From positions 1 through 59,755 of the forward strand of contig JABGTK010000119.1 of assembly GCA_018647265.1 (NCBI GenBank): a stretch of DNA of 59,755 nt. The letters run 5' to 3'. Each line of letters begins with the position of its first letter. Within the stretch, counting starts at the first letter, position 1. The notes under the pieces are model-generated. The model had not been told where the DNA came from, searched no databases, and saw nothing but the letters and a program-made list of their open reading frames with translations. This DNA comes from Candidatus Neomarinimicrobiota bacterium (GTDB lineage: Bacteria; Fidelibacterota; Marinisomatia; Marinisomatales; TCS55). Shown here piece after piece: positions 26,770-35,986 of the stretch. Made by a program: the position numbers and the translations under genes.

Positions 26770-27078
26770 ATGAGTGATATAATGGACGGAAGTGAAAATT
26801 ATGTAAAGGTGACTATTTATGGTCAGGAATACACCATCAAGGCACCTGCAGATGCTACCTATATCAAGAATATTGCTGAGTATGTTGATATGAAAATGCG
26901 GGAAGTTCAAGACGAATTGGCCACGCCTCAAGTGCCGGCAAAGGTTGCAATTCTTGCAGCTATGAATATATCCGACGATCTATTCTCCGCCAATCAGCAA
27001 AATGAAAAGATCAAAAATGATGTTGAAACTAAAATATCTTCTTTGATTGAAATTGTTGACGAAGCAATTCAGCATTAA
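26770..27078 (+). CDS. zapA: Cell division protein ZapA
   Basis: A 102-residue protein with the ZapA pattern: VKVTIYGQEYTIKAPADATYIKNIAEYVD followed by a C-terminal coiled coil (LFSANQQNEKIKNDVETKISSL). ZapA tetramers bundle FtsZ filaments at the division site. It begins 6 bp after pheT; the pheT-zapA pairing occurs in several phyla. No ribosome-binding site stands out. Confidence 0.9.
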   Translation: MSDIMDGSENYVKVTIYGQEYTIKAPADATYIKNIAEYVDMKMREVQDELATPQVPAKVAILAAMNISDDLFSANQQNEKIKNDVETKISSLIEIVDEAIQH

Positions 27079-27096
27079 ATCATATTCGTACTGACC

Positions 27097-27975
27097 TTGG
27101 ATACAAAAATATTATCCGGCAAAGAGGTCAGTAAATCCGTTTACGATTCACTTTTAGATCGTATATCGGTACTCAAATCAAAAAACATTACACCTGGACT
27201 TGCTGTTATTCTCGTTGGTGAAGATCCAGCCTCCCAAGTTTACGTTCGAAATAAAACACGTAAATTCCATAAACTTGGTCTCCATTCAGAAACAATGCAA
27301 TATCCTGCCGATGCTTCCCAGAATCAATTAATATCTAAAATTAATGAATTAAATAATGATAATCAGTATCATGGCATTTTGATTCAATTGCCATTACCTA
27401 AGCATATTGACAGTGACGCTGTATTAAATACTGTTAATCCAAAAAAAGATGTGGATGGATTTCATCCATACAATTTAGGTTGTCTCGCGGCAGGTAAGCC
27501 GACTTTTATTCCTTGTACACCCAAAGGTATAATGCGCATTCTTGAACATTATAAAATTAATCTTTCCGGAAAGCACGTTGTTGTTGTGGGTCGTAGCAAT
27601 ATCGTTGGTAGGCCTATTTCAATCCTCACCAGTTTGAAACAGCATAATTCAAATGCAACAACAACAATATGTCATTCAGGCACTCAAAATTTAATCGACT
27701 ACACGAAACAGGCGGATATCCTAATTTTGGCCTTGGGTTCGCCCGAGTTTTTGAAGGGGGACAATATTAAGGAAGGTGCAGTAATTATTGACGTAGGTAT
27801 TAACCGCGTAGACAATGATTCTTCCAAAGGATATAAATTAGTCGGCGATGGGGAACAGATCTCCTTGTCGGGAAAATCATCAGCACTGACACCAGTTCCT
27901 GGCGGTGTTGGCCCCATGACAATTGCTATGCTGGTTGAAAACACAGTGGAAGCGGCTGAGCAATTACACCATTGA
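27097..27975 (+). CDS. folD: Methylenetetrahydrofolate dehydrogenase/cyclohydrolase
   Basis: FolD of 292 residues, bifunctional for interconversion of 5,10-methylene-, methenyl- and 10-formyl-tetrahydrofolate. Signatures are GLAVILVGEDPASQVYVRNK with the catalytic Lys in YVRNKTRK, the GILIQLPLPKHI segment, DVDGFHPYNLG and the NADP-binding VVVGRSNIVGRP. The C-terminal TPVPGGVGPMTIAML is also diagnostic. The start is TTG at 27097 (LDTKILSGKEV) because no nearby ATG preserves the N-terminus. It is 18 bp after zapA. Confidence 0.96.
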   Translation: MDTKILSGKEVSKSVYDSLLDRISVLKSKNITPGLAVILVGEDPASQVYVRNKTRKFHKLGLHSETMQYPADASQNQLISKINELNNDNQYHGILIQLPLPKHIDSDAVLNTVNPKKDVDGFHPYNLGCLAAGKPTFIPCTPKGIMRILEHYKINLSGKHVVVVGRSNIVGRPISILTSLKQHNSNATTTICHSGTQNLIDYTKQADILILALGSPEFLKGDNIKEGAVIIDVGINRVDNDSSKGYKLVGDGEQISLSGKSSALTPVPGGVGPMTIAMLVENTVEAAEQLHH

Positions 27976-28076
27976 TTTTTCATAGTAATTAATTTCACCT
28001 CAACAAGATTCGCTTTCTTTTGATGAATTTTGATACAGTATTTCGCATTCAACATTTTACAACTTGAGATAAACTT

Positions 28077-29183
28077 ATGAATAAAGAAAAACCATACCCC
28101 CCGCAATATTATCAAGACTATTTAGAGCTTGAAAAAATTCTCCAGAGCCAAAACTTAAAAAGTGATGAATATGGACAGCCAGCCCATGATGAAATGTTAT
28201 TTATAATTATACATCAAGTATATGAATTGTGGTTCAAGCAAATTCTCTTTGAATTGGATTCTGTTTTGAAGATTTTTGCTAAAGAAGAAATAAACGAATC
28301 GCATGTTGGAATTGTTGTGTCTCGCCTCGACCGAATTATAGAAATTCAGAAAATCCTCATCGATCAAGTACATGTTTTGGAAACGATGACACCCATGGAT
28401 TTTCTTGATTTCAGGGATTTTCTTATACCTGCTTCTGGGTTCCAAAGTGTACAATTCAGAAAGATTGAAAATAAACTAGGACTAAAAACAGAAGATCGTT
28501 ACAGTTATGGTGGCGCGAATTACTGCACATATCTCCATGAATCGGATAGAGATAAAGTAAAGAAAACTGAGAATGAAAAGTCACTATTTGAATTAATCGA
28601 ATCCTGGCTTGAAAGAACGCCATTTTTAAATTGGGGTGAAACTTCATTCTGGGATGAGTATGAACAAGCCGTTTCAAATATGTTGAGCGATGATCGTCGT
28701 TTGATTGAAACGAATGAAAAGCTTTCAGATGAGGAGAAAGAAAAACATTTATCAGAATATGGTAAAACTGAGGCCTCTTTCGGTGTTGTTTTAAACGAAG
28801 AACAGCATAATAAAATGGTAGATGATGGGAACTGGCGATTATCTCTGCAAGCAACACAAGCGGCATTATTGATTCAATTGTACAGAGATCAGCCGATTTT
28901 ACTCAATCCATATAAAATATTAACAAAATTAGCGGATGTTGATGAATTATTTACCACTTGGCGATATCGACATGCATTGATGGTATCCAGAATGATTGGA
29001 CGAAAAATTGGGACAGGAGGTTCCACCGGTTCTGAATACTTAACCAAGACAGCAGAAAAACACCGAATATTTAGTGATATAAGCGAATTGACCACTTTCT
29101 TGATACCAAGATCGGCTTTGCCAAAACTTCCCCGTGAGGTGGAGAAAAACTTGGGTTTCCACTTCCATGTAAAAGATAAATAA
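28077..29183 (+). CDS. kynA: Tryptophan 2,3-dioxygenase family protein
   Basis: A 368-residue heme dioxygenase that opens the indole ring of tryptophan to N-formylkynurenine. The family signatures HDEMLFIIIHQVYELWFKQ, GFQSVQFRKIE and LGLKTEDRYSYGG are present. The heme ligand is in TWRYRHALMVSRMIG, followed by the substrate loop GTGGSTGSEYL. It is longer than the E. coli-type enzyme (about 280 residues) because of a charged insertion in the middle, as in animal and some bacterial TDOs. It is the first gene of a three-gene run with an SDR and kynureninase, each overlapping the next. Confidence 0.93.
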   Translation: MNKEKPYPPQYYQDYLELEKILQSQNLKSDEYGQPAHDEMLFIIIHQVYELWFKQILFELDSVLKIFAKEEINESHVGIVVSRLDRIIEIQKILIDQVHVLETMTPMDFLDFRDFLIPASGFQSVQFRKIENKLGLKTEDRYSYGGANYCTYLHESDRDKVKKTENEKSLFELIESWLERTPFLNWGETSFWDEYEQAVSNMLSDDRRLIETNEKLSDEEKEKHLSEYGKTEASFGVVLNEEQHNKMVDDGNWRLSLQATQAALLIQLYRDQPILLNPYKILTKLADVDELFTTWRYRHALMVSRMIGRKIGTGGSTGSEYLTKTAEKHRIFSDISELTTFLIPRSALPKLPREVEKNLGFHFHVKDK

Positions 29184-29962
29184 TGGATCTATCGCTAAGG
29201 GGAAAAAGAGCATTAGTCTGTGGCAGCACTGATGGCATTGGAAAAGCAACTGCGCTACTTTTAGCTGATCGTGGCGCTGAAATTATATTGATGGCACGGA
29301 ATAAACAGAAACTCGCCAAGACTTGCGCCCAGCTTTCGACGGAATTTGGCCAGAAACATTCTATGGTTTGCGCTGATTTCAATACTTCTACTGAAGTGAA
29401 AAATGCAATATCTACGCGATTAAATGAAAATATTCACATATTAGTCAATAATTCTGGCGGTCCTCACGGGGGCGAATTATTAAACGCAGATGAAAATGAA
29501 TTCCGTATAGCTTTTGAAAGGCTGGTAATTGCTAACCAAATTATCACCCAAGCTATTGCGTCAAAAATGAAAAAGAATGGCTATGGACGCATCATCAATA
29601 TTATTTCAATATCCGTTAACCAAGTAATTAAAGGGCTAGGCGTATCCAATACCATTCGAGGGGCTGTGGCCCAATGGGCAAAAACACTGGCCCTAGAATT
29701 AGGTCCATTCGGCATTACAGTCAATAATATTTTACCTGGATATACATCTACAGAAAGATTGAAAGAACTTTCAACTTCAAAAGCCAAAGAATTAGATGTT
29801 ACTCCGAAAGAGATTGAATCTGGATGGGCTAACAATACTTCTTTGAAACGATTGGGAAAACCGGAAGAAATAGGAAGTGCTGTTGCATTCTTAGCCTCAA
29901 GTTCCGCCAGTTATATAAATGGATATAATATGGCAGTAGACGGCGGTCGTATTGGTACATGA
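29183..29962 (+). CDS. Short-chain dehydrogenase/reductase with atypical active site
   Basis: A 259-residue SDR. The cofactor motif CGSTDGIG (13-20), NNSGG (89-93) and the structural PGYTSTERL are present. The active-site segment deviates: the normal YxxxK reads S155-N-T-I-R159 (SNTIRGAV). It thus resembles the 3-oxoacyl-ACP-reductase-like SDR subgroup that lacks a perfect tetrad. It may still be active with a changed mechanism, or serve a binding role. It overlaps the TDO stop by one base and the kynureninase start, so it is part of the tryptophan catabolic run. No formamidase is encoded here. Confidence 0.88.
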   Translation: MDLSLRGKRALVCGSTDGIGKATALLLADRGAEIILMARNKQKLAKTCAQLSTEFGQKHSMVCADFNTSTEVKNAISTRLNENIHILVNNSGGPHGGELLNADENEFRIAFERLVIANQIITQAIASKMKKNGYGRIINIISISVNQVIKGLGVSNTIRGAVAQWAKTLALELGPFGITVNNILPGYTSTERLKELSTSKAKELDVTPKEIESGWANNTSLKRLGKPEEIGSAVAFLASSSASYINGYNMAVDGGRIGT

Positions 29963-31206
29963 TGGGTGAACTCTTTTCCAAAGATTATGCCAATCAATTG
30001 GACGAGAACAATCCGTTAAAATATATTCGAGACCGGTTTCATCTTCCAAAGAAAGATGGCAAGCCAGTTCTGTATTTTTCTGGAAATTCATTGGGTTTAC
30101 AACCGAAGGGAGTATCGAATTCCCTCCTTGAGGAAGCGAATAATTGGGCCAAAAAAGGCGCTGATGGATATTTTTCTGATTGGATAAATTTTCACGAGCG
30201 CTTCTTAGGACATTTTGAACCGATTATTGGGGGGCAATCCCATGAATTTATGGTCATGAATGCCCTCACTGTAAATCTTCATTTATTGATGGTTTCTTTT
30301 TATCGACCAACTAAAATGAAATATAAGATTATAATAGAAGGAGGCGCATTTCCTTCAGATCAATATGCGGTAAAATCTCAAATTGAATTCCATGGATTAG
30401 ATCCTAATGATACTCTCATTGAGTTAAAACCCAAGGAAGGGGAATATTGTCTAAGTACAGACGATATTCTTAAGACAATTGAATTAAATGGCGAATCCAC
30501 CGCTTTAATTATGTTGGGTGGTGTGAATTATTATACAGGCCAAAAATACGATATGGAAATAATCGCTGAAGCCGGGAAAAAGGTAGGTGCTTTTGTTGGG
30601 TATGATCTTGCTCATGCAGCGGGAAATGTCTCACTTAATATGCATGATTGGAATGTGGATTTTGCTGCGTGGTGTAATTACAAGTATTTGAATTGTGGAC
30701 CTGGAGCACCCTCAGGAATTTTTGTCCATGAAAAGCATCATAAATGGGAGGGCGCACGATTCGCAGGGTGGTGGAGCAATAAAATTGATACGCGCTTTAA
30801 AATGGATCCAAATTTAGATCCCATTCAAAATGCTGCCGGATGGGGTATTAGTAATTCACCCATATTTAGCATGGCGCCCTTAAAAAATGGACTGGAAATA
30901 TATAGGGAAGTTGGGATGAGTCGATTTGTAGAAGTTAGTCATCAATTGACCGGTTATTTAGAATCTATCATTAGGAGTGAATTGCCCCAAATGTCGATTA
31001 TAACGCCAAACAATCCGAGTGAGCGAGGCTGTCAAATATCCATGATGGTAGAAAATGGAAAATCTGTTTATGAAGCGTTGGTAAATAAAAATATAGTTTG
31101 TGACTGGAGGGAACCTAATGTACTTCGTATTGCGCCTACTCCTTTATACAATACCTATTCTGAAGCGTTTAAATTTGTCCAGATTTTAAAAAATATTTTG
31201 AATTAG
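29959..31206 (+). CDS. kynU: Kynureninase
   Basis: A PLP enzyme of 415 residues that cleaves kynurenine to anthranilate and alanine. Family features are LYFSGNSLGLQPKG near the N-terminus, WINFHERFLGH, GYDLAHAAGNV with the PLP-binding Asp, and the Schiff-base Lys in WCNYKYLNCGPGAPSG. The C-terminal WREPNVLRIAPTPLYNT is typical. Two adjacent ATG codons (29959 and 29962) overlap the SDR stop. With TDO it gives most of a tryptophan to anthranilate pathway; no kynurenine monooxygenase is present in the window. Confidence 0.95.
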   Translation: MMGELFSKDYANQLDENNPLKYIRDRFHLPKKDGKPVLYFSGNSLGLQPKGVSNSLLEEANNWAKKGADGYFSDWINFHERFLGHFEPIIGGQSHEFMVMNALTVNLHLLMVSFYRPTKMKYKIIIEGGAFPSDQYAVKSQIEFHGLDPNDTLIELKPKEGEYCLSTDDILKTIELNGESTALIMLGGVNYYTGQKYDMEIIAEAGKKVGAFVGYDLAHAAGNVSLNMHDWNVDFAAWCNYKYLNCGPGAPSGIFVHEKHHKWEGARFAGWWSNKIDTRFKMDPNLDPIQNAAGWGISNSPIFSMAPLKNGLEIYREVGMSRFVEVSHQLTGYLESIIRSELPQMSIITPNNPSERGCQISMMVENGKSVYEALVNKNIVCDWREPNVLRIAPTPLYNTYSEAFKFVQILKNILN

Positions 31207-31217
31207 ATTAATTACTG

Positions 31218-31291
31218 TACGCCCGACAGGATTCGAACCTGTGACCTCTTGCTCCGGAGGCAAGCACTCTATCCAGCTGAGCTACGGGCGC
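31218..31291 (-). tRNA. tRNA-Arg(CCG)
   Basis: Read on the minus strand the acceptor is GCGCCCG with CGGGCGT opposite (G-U first pair). The D arm is GCTC/GAGT-like, the anticodon stem CTTGC/GCAAG with loop CTCCGGA, and the T arm ACAGGTTCGAATCCTGT. The anticodon CCG reads the arginine codon CGG. Discriminator A; CCA is not encoded. Confidence 0.92.
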
Positions 31292-31386
31292 ATATCAGGA
31301 CAGAAATTATCACTTTTTTCACATTCACACGAACAACTCAATTGGTTTCTTTTGCTGTAAATCATCCTCAACCGTAACTTCATAGC

Positions 31387-31716
31387 ATGAAACCGGTTAT
31401 AATTTATTCAACCACAAGCAGCAGGGAAGAGGCGCAAAAGATTGGAAGTTATTTGGTAGGAAATAAATTAGCTGCATGTGTTAATATTATTCCAAATATT
31501 GAGTCAATTTACGAGTGGGAAAACAAGATATGCCGAGAATCGGAATTTCTTCTCATGATTAAAACTGATGCCAAATTTAAAGATGATATTGAAAAAGTAA
31601 TTGACGAACTTCACTCCTACGATATTCCAGAAATGATTATTGTTAGTATTGAGGATGGAAGTTCAAAATATATGAATTGGATGAATCAAAACTTGCGAAA
31701 AAATATTAATGAATAA
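31387..31716 (+). CDS. cutA: CutA divalent-cation tolerance-like protein
   Basis: A 109-residue CutA1 protein, a trimeric ferredoxin-like fold with copper-binding ability in E. coli. The family pattern is visible in VIIYSTTSSREEAQKIGSYL, LAACVNIIPNIESIYEWENKI and LLMIKTDAKFKD. HSYDIPEMIIVSIEDGSSKYMNWM closes the domain. The biological role of CutA is uncertain in most bacteria. It overlaps the potassium-channel gene by eight bases. Confidence 0.93.
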   Translation: MKPVIIYSTTSSREEAQKIGSYLVGNKLAACVNIIPNIESIYEWENKICRESEFLLMIKTDAKFKDDIEKVIDELHSYDIPEMIIVSIEDGSSKYMNWMNQNLRKNINE

Positions 31717-32713
31717 ATTGTTCAGCGGAAAACGATTGAAGTATATGATTTATTTTGGTGCTTTGGTTACCATCGGTTCAGCTGGATTCTATTCAATAGG
31801 TGGAGCAGAATGGACTATTGTAGACAGCATTTATATGACGATCATTACACTTTCAACTGTGGGCTATGGGGAAGTTCATCAATTAACCGATTTGGGAAAA
31901 ATATGGACCGTTTTAGTTATAGTATTCGGTGTCAGCGGATTTGCAGTCATTATATATGAACTGGGCGCCGAATTAATTCAAATTAATACTTCAAGGAGCC
32001 GAAGCATGTTAAAGAAAATTTCAAAATTGAAAAACCACTATATCATTTGCGGTTACGGTAGAATGGGCGCCGTTATTGCAGGAGAGTTTCATAAAAAGAA
32101 AATTCCTTTTGTTGTCGTAGAATTAAACGAAACTAAAGTTACCACAATTAATGAATTGGGATATACTTACATCCATGGTGATGCCACTTTTGATGATACA
32201 CTTATAGATGCGGGTATTGAGGGATCCAAAGGTGTTGTTGTTGTTTTAGATAACGACCAAGACAATTTGTTCGTAACTATGTCTGCTCGAAACCTCAACC
32301 AGGAAGCATATTTAATCAGCCGATGTTCCATAAACGATACTGGAAAAAAGCTAAAGCGAGCTGGGGCCAATAAAGTTGTTAATCCATATATAACAGGTGG
32401 TCACAGAATGGCAGAATTATTAATCACCCCTTATATGGAAGATACGGTTTCTCTTGAAACTCAAGATGATATGGCTATAGATTTTTCAATTGAAGAATTT
32501 TCGATTGAACATTTAAATACATTGAATGGAAAGTCAATTGGAGAATCAAAATTAAGAGAGAATTACGAATTATTAATTGTGGGTATCATCGATGAAAAAG
32601 GCAATTCTACATTAAATCCTGGATCGGAGACTATATTGTCGTCAGAAAAGAAAATTATGATAATTGGATCCAGTGAAAATTTAACGCGCTTCAAAGACAA
32701 TCTCCACAATTGA
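31709..32713 (+). CDS. Two-helix potassium channel with RCK (TrkA-N/TrkA-C) domains
   Basis: A 334-residue ion channel subunit. Two membrane helices (MIYFGALVTIGSAGFYSI and IWTVLVIVFGVSGFAVII) flank a pore loop with the potassium selectivity filter TLSTVGYGE. A cytoplasmic RCK domain follows, with the Rossmann motif YIICGYGRMGAVIAGEF, then a TrkA-C domain (about residues 245-334). The architecture is that of MthK/GsuK-like ligand-gated channels. Its stop lies at the start of a dif-like sequence and it converges with leuS. Confidence 0.93.
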   Translation: MNKLFSGKRLKYMIYFGALVTIGSAGFYSIGGAEWTIVDSIYMTIITLSTVGYGEVHQLTDLGKIWTVLVIVFGVSGFAVIIYELGAELIQINTSRSRSMLKKISKLKNHYIICGYGRMGAVIAGEFHKKKIPFVVVELNETKVTTINELGYTYIHGDATFDDTLIDAGIEGSKGVVVVLDNDQDNLFVTMSARNLNQEAYLISRCSINDTGKKLKRAGANKVVNPYITGGHRMAELLITPYMEDTVSLETQDDMAIDFSIEEFSIEHLNTLNGKSIGESKLRENYELLIVGIIDEKGNSTLNPGSETILSSEKKIMIIGSSENLTRFKDNLHN

Positions 32714-32737
32714 TGTATAATATATATTATGTATAAT
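32710..32737 (+). other. dif: Candidate dif (XerCD recombination) site
   Basis: A 28-bp sequence with arms of 11 bp around a 6-bp centre TATATA. The left arm ends in GTATAA and the right arm is TTATGTATAAT. By eye 20 of 28 positions agree with B. subtilis dif as I remember it, including the uninterrupted core AATATATATTATGTA. It lies exactly in the short gap between convergent genes where the global gene direction switches from plus to minus. An AT-rich chance palindrome is the alternative. Confidence 0.5.
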
Positions 32738-32753
32738 TCCATATAGAGATAGA

Positions 32754-35171
32754 TTATCTCACAACTAAATTAACCAACCTCCCTTTTACGTATATTTCTT
32801 TGACTAATTCTTTTCCACTAATAAAATTAAGTACCTTTTCAGATTTTTTGGCAATTTTTAAAATTGTTAATTCATCTGCATCTAATGCCACCTCAATTTC
32901 ATCGCGGCGTTTCCCATTAATTTGAACAGCTAATTTTATAGTGTCAGATTGTATTAGTGCTGAATCATATACAGGCCATTCTTCAAAAGTTAATTCACGA
33001 TCTTTTCCAATTAACACCCACAGTTCCGAAGATATATGCGGCATAAACGGATTTAAGATTTTTATAAAGGTTTTTAATACATTTTGATTAATAGTATCCA
33101 ATTTTTGTAAATGATTAGTAAAAATCATGAATTCAGAAACACAAGTATTAAACTGAAGTTTGTCAAGGTTTTCTGAGACGCGCTTAATCATGCTATTTAG
33201 TAATCGTAAAGTGTCCTTTGATGGCGCCTCGTCAGTAATATTATGGGACAGCGATCCTTCATCAGTTACTAAGATATTCCAAAGTTTGTTGATAAAACGA
33301 AAGCACCCTTGCAATCCTGTTGTGCTCCATGGTTTTGCTTTATCTAACGGACCCATAAACATTTCATATATACGCATTGAATCGGCGCCAAATTTTTCAA
33401 CAGTTTCATCGGGATTTACAACATTTCCTCGTGATTTGCTCATTTTTGACCCATCCTGACCGAGGATCATGCCTTGGTTAAACAATTTTTTGAATGGCTC
33501 TTTGGTGGATACGAACCCTAAATCATATAAAACGTGATGCCAAAAACGGGAATATAACAAATGAAGAACAGCGTGCTCAGCGCCACCAATGTATAAATCA
33601 ACTGGCATCCAATATTTTTCCTTCTCAGAAGCCCACGCATTGTCATTATTATGTGGATCTATATACCTTAAAAAGTACCAACAAGAGCCCGCCCATTGGG
33701 GCATGGTATTGGTCTCTCTTAGTCCTATGATATTGCCAGATTCGTCCTTTACCTCGACCCAATCTGTAACATTCGCCAGTGGAGATTCGCCAGTGCCAGC
33801 AGGTTCATACTTTTCTACTTCAGGAAGTTCTAAGGGCAATTCAGATTCATCCAGTGGAACTATTTGTCCATTTTGGTGAATGATTGGAATTGGTTCTCCC
33901 CAATACCGTTGACGAGAAAACAGCCAATCCCGAAGCTTGAATTGAATCGCTTTTTCCCCGAGATCCCCCTCCCCTAACCAATCAATCATTTTTGATTTTG
34001 CATCATCAATATTTAATCCGTTTAAAAAATCGCTATTAATAGCAATCCCTTCGCCCGTATAAGCTTCGCCAACAAAGTCATCCGGTGTTTCTACTGTGCG
34101 AATGATCGGGAGATCAAATTCTTTTGCAAAGTCCCAATCGCGCTGATCCTGTCCTGGGACCGCCATAATTGCACCGGTACCATAGCTCATTATCACATAA
34201 TCAGAAATCCAAATCTGAATCTCTTCACCATTGACAGGATTGATCGCATTCGCACCTAAATAGACTCCAGTTTTTTCTTTGTTGAGTTCTGTGCGATCTA
34301 AATCAGATTTTTTGGCAGCTTCTTCAATATATTTCTGTACATCAGATTTCTGATCTTTTGAAACGAGTTGAGTAACCAGAGGATGCTCAGGTGCCATAAC
34401 CATGTATGTAGCACCAAATAAAGTGTCAGGTCTGGTAGTAAAAACAGTCAGTTTTTCTTTAATAGATGGAATGAGGAAATGGACATTCGCTCCTTCTGAG
34501 CGACCTATCCAATTACGCTGAAGCTCTTTTACGCTATGAGGCCAATCAAGATCATCCAGACCGGATAGTAACGATTCTGCATATTCCGTAATCTTGAACA
34601 TCCATTGGCGCATAGGGACACGAATTACAGGATGGCCTCCAATTTCTGATTTTCCATCGATAACTTCTTCGTTTGCTAATACTGCCTTTAATTCGGGGCA
34701 CCAGTTAACCGGAACCTTTGCTTCGTACGCTAAGCCCTTTTTGAAAAGTTGAAGGAATATCCATTGGGTCCATTTAACATAACCAGTATCTGTGGTATTG
34801 ATTTCTCTTTCCCAATCATAAGAGAATCCTAACATTTTGATTTGGCGTCGAAAGTTCTGAATATTTGTTTTTGTGGTAATTGATGGGTGAGTTCCCGTTT
34901 TTATGGCATATTGTTCTGCAGGCAATCCAAATGCATCCCACCCCATAGGATGAAGCACATTAAATCCCTTATGGCGTTTATATCGCGCGATAATATCTGT
35001 TGCGATATAGCCCAATGGATGTCCCACGTGAAGTCCCGCTCCAGAAGGATATGGAAACATATCCAATATATAGTATTTGGGCTTCTCAGAAATATCTTCT
35101 GCACGAAAGGTTTGATTTTCCTCCCAATATTTCTGCCATTTATTTTCTATCTTTTTATGATCGTATGCCAT
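32754..35171 (-). CDS. leuS: Leucyl-tRNA synthetase
   Basis: Class I synthetase of about 805 residues. The HIGH-type motif is in PYPSGAGLHVGHPLGY, the CP1 editing domain contains FTTRPDTLFGATYMVM, and KMSKS is in DGSKMSKSRGNVVNP. A C-terminal anticodon-binding helical bundle and small C-terminal domain complete it. I choose the ATG at 35171 (MAYDHKKIENKWQKYW), the usual N-terminus. An upstream in-frame ATG at 35213 would add 14 residues unlike the family. It is downstream of tRNA-Pro(CGG). Confidence 0.96.
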   Translation of the reverse strand: MAYDHKKIENKWQKYWEENQTFRAEDISEKPKYYILDMFPYPSGAGLHVGHPLGYIATDIIARYKRHKGFNVLHPMGWDAFGLPAEQYAIKTGTHPSITTKTNIQNFRRQIKMLGFSYDWEREINTTDTGYVKWTQWIFLQLFKKGLAYEAKVPVNWCPELKAVLANEEVIDGKSEIGGHPVIRVPMRQWMFKITEYAESLLSGLDDLDWPHSVKELQRNWIGRSEGANVHFLIPSIKEKLTVFTTRPDTLFGATYMVMAPEHPLVTQLVSKDQKSDVQKYIEEAAKKSDLDRTELNKEKTGVYLGANAINPVNGEEIQIWISDYVIMSYGTGAIMAVPGQDQRDWDFAKEFDLPIIRTVETPDDFVGEAYTGEGIAINSDFLNGLNIDDAKSKMIDWLGEGDLGEKAIQFKLRDWLFSRQRYWGEPIPIIHQNGQIVPLDESELPLELPEVEKYEPAGTGESPLANVTDWVEVKDESGNIIGLRETNTMPQWAGSCWYFLRYIDPHNNDNAWASEKEKYWMPVDLYIGGAEHAVLHLLYSRFWHHVLYDLGFVSTKEPFKKLFNQGMILGQDGSKMSKSRGNVVNPDETVEKFGADSMRIYEMFMGPLDKAKPWSTTGLQGCFRFINKLWNILVTDEGSLSHNITDEAPSKDTLRLLNSMIKRVSENLDKLQFNTCVSEFMIFTNHLQKLDTINQNVLKTFIKILNPFMPHISSELWVLIGKDRELTFEEWPVYDSALIQSDTIKLAVQINGKRRDEIEVALDADELTILKIAKKSEKVLNFISGKELVKEIYVKGRLVNLVVR

Positions 35172-35225
35172 ATTCTTTGATTTAAAAATTGGTAATAGTT
35201 TTTTCCATAGCAATTTAAATAAAAG

Positions 35226-35300
35226 TCGGGGTGGGGAGATTTGAACTCCCGACCTCGTCGTTCCGAACGACGCGCGCTAACCGGGCTACGCTACACCCCG
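35226..35300 (-). tRNA. tRNA-Pro(CGG)
   Basis: On the minus strand the acceptor CGGGGTG pairs with CACCCCG. The anticodon stem CGTCG/CGACG encloses loop TTCGGAA, and the T arm is GGGAGTTCAAATCTCCC. Anticodon CGG reads the proline codon CCG. Discriminator A; CCA not encoded. It lies just upstream of leuS. Confidence 0.93.
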
Positions 35301-35366
35301 AAATCGGACGCGAATTTATGATGCTCTCCCCTCGCGAAACAACTTATCTGAAAACCTCATTGCAGA

Positions 35367-35981
35367 TTAAACCAAGTATTTGATTAATAAGAAGCCACCA
35401 ATCAAAAATATCGTAAATAATATTGCTAATTTATTGAAATATTTATCAATAAATCCGCTAATGGGTTCGCCAAATCTCCATATTAATCCACTCACAATCA
35501 AAAAGCGCGCAGTGCGACTAATTGTGGATGCAATTATAAACAATGGAAAATTAATATTAAACGCCCCTGCAGATATGGTAAATACTTTAAATGGTATGGG
35601 GGTAAAACCAGCTGTAAAAATGACCCAAAAATTCCATATATCGAACTTATTTTGAATTGAATAAAAAATATCATGAGTGAATCCCGGGATTGCATTAAAA
35701 AAGAATTGGGCCAAAAATGAGAATTGGCCAGCATTTTCCCACCATAAATAATGCCCAATTCCGAAACCAAGCATTGCACCAAAAACAGATCCAACCGAAC
35801 AAATAATACCAAATTTAAGCGCTTTAGACCTAGAACCTAACGCCAATGCAATTAATAGGACATCTGGTGGAATTGGGAAAAATGATGCTTCAGCGAAAGC
35901 CATAACAAAAAGAGCGGCTGCTCCATATTTAGATTCAGACCATTTTAGCACCCAATCATATAAATTACGAACCAAATTCAT
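35367..35981 (-). CDS. YqaA/DedA-like (VTT domain) membrane protein
   Basis: A 204-residue polytopic membrane protein. The segment AALFVMAFAEASFFPIPPDVLLIALALG near the N-terminus is characteristic of the YqaA branch of DedA/VTT proteins, as is the re-entrant-like FTAGFTPIPFKVFTISAGAF. Family members are linked to lipid-carrier translocation and membrane homeostasis; the specific role here is unknown. It lies five bases after the DUF2914 gene and probably shares its transcript. Confidence 0.88.
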   Translation of the reverse strand: MNLVRNLYDWVLKWSESKYGAAALFVMAFAEASFFPIPPDVLLIALALGSRSKALKFGIICSVGSVFGAMLGFGIGHYLWWENAGQFSFLAQFFFNAIPGFTHDIFYSIQNKFDIWNFWVIFTAGFTPIPFKVFTISAGAFNINFPLFIIASTISRTARFLIVSGLIWRFGEPISGFIDKYFNKLAILFTIFLIGGFLLIKYLV

Positions 35982-35986
35982 AAAAA

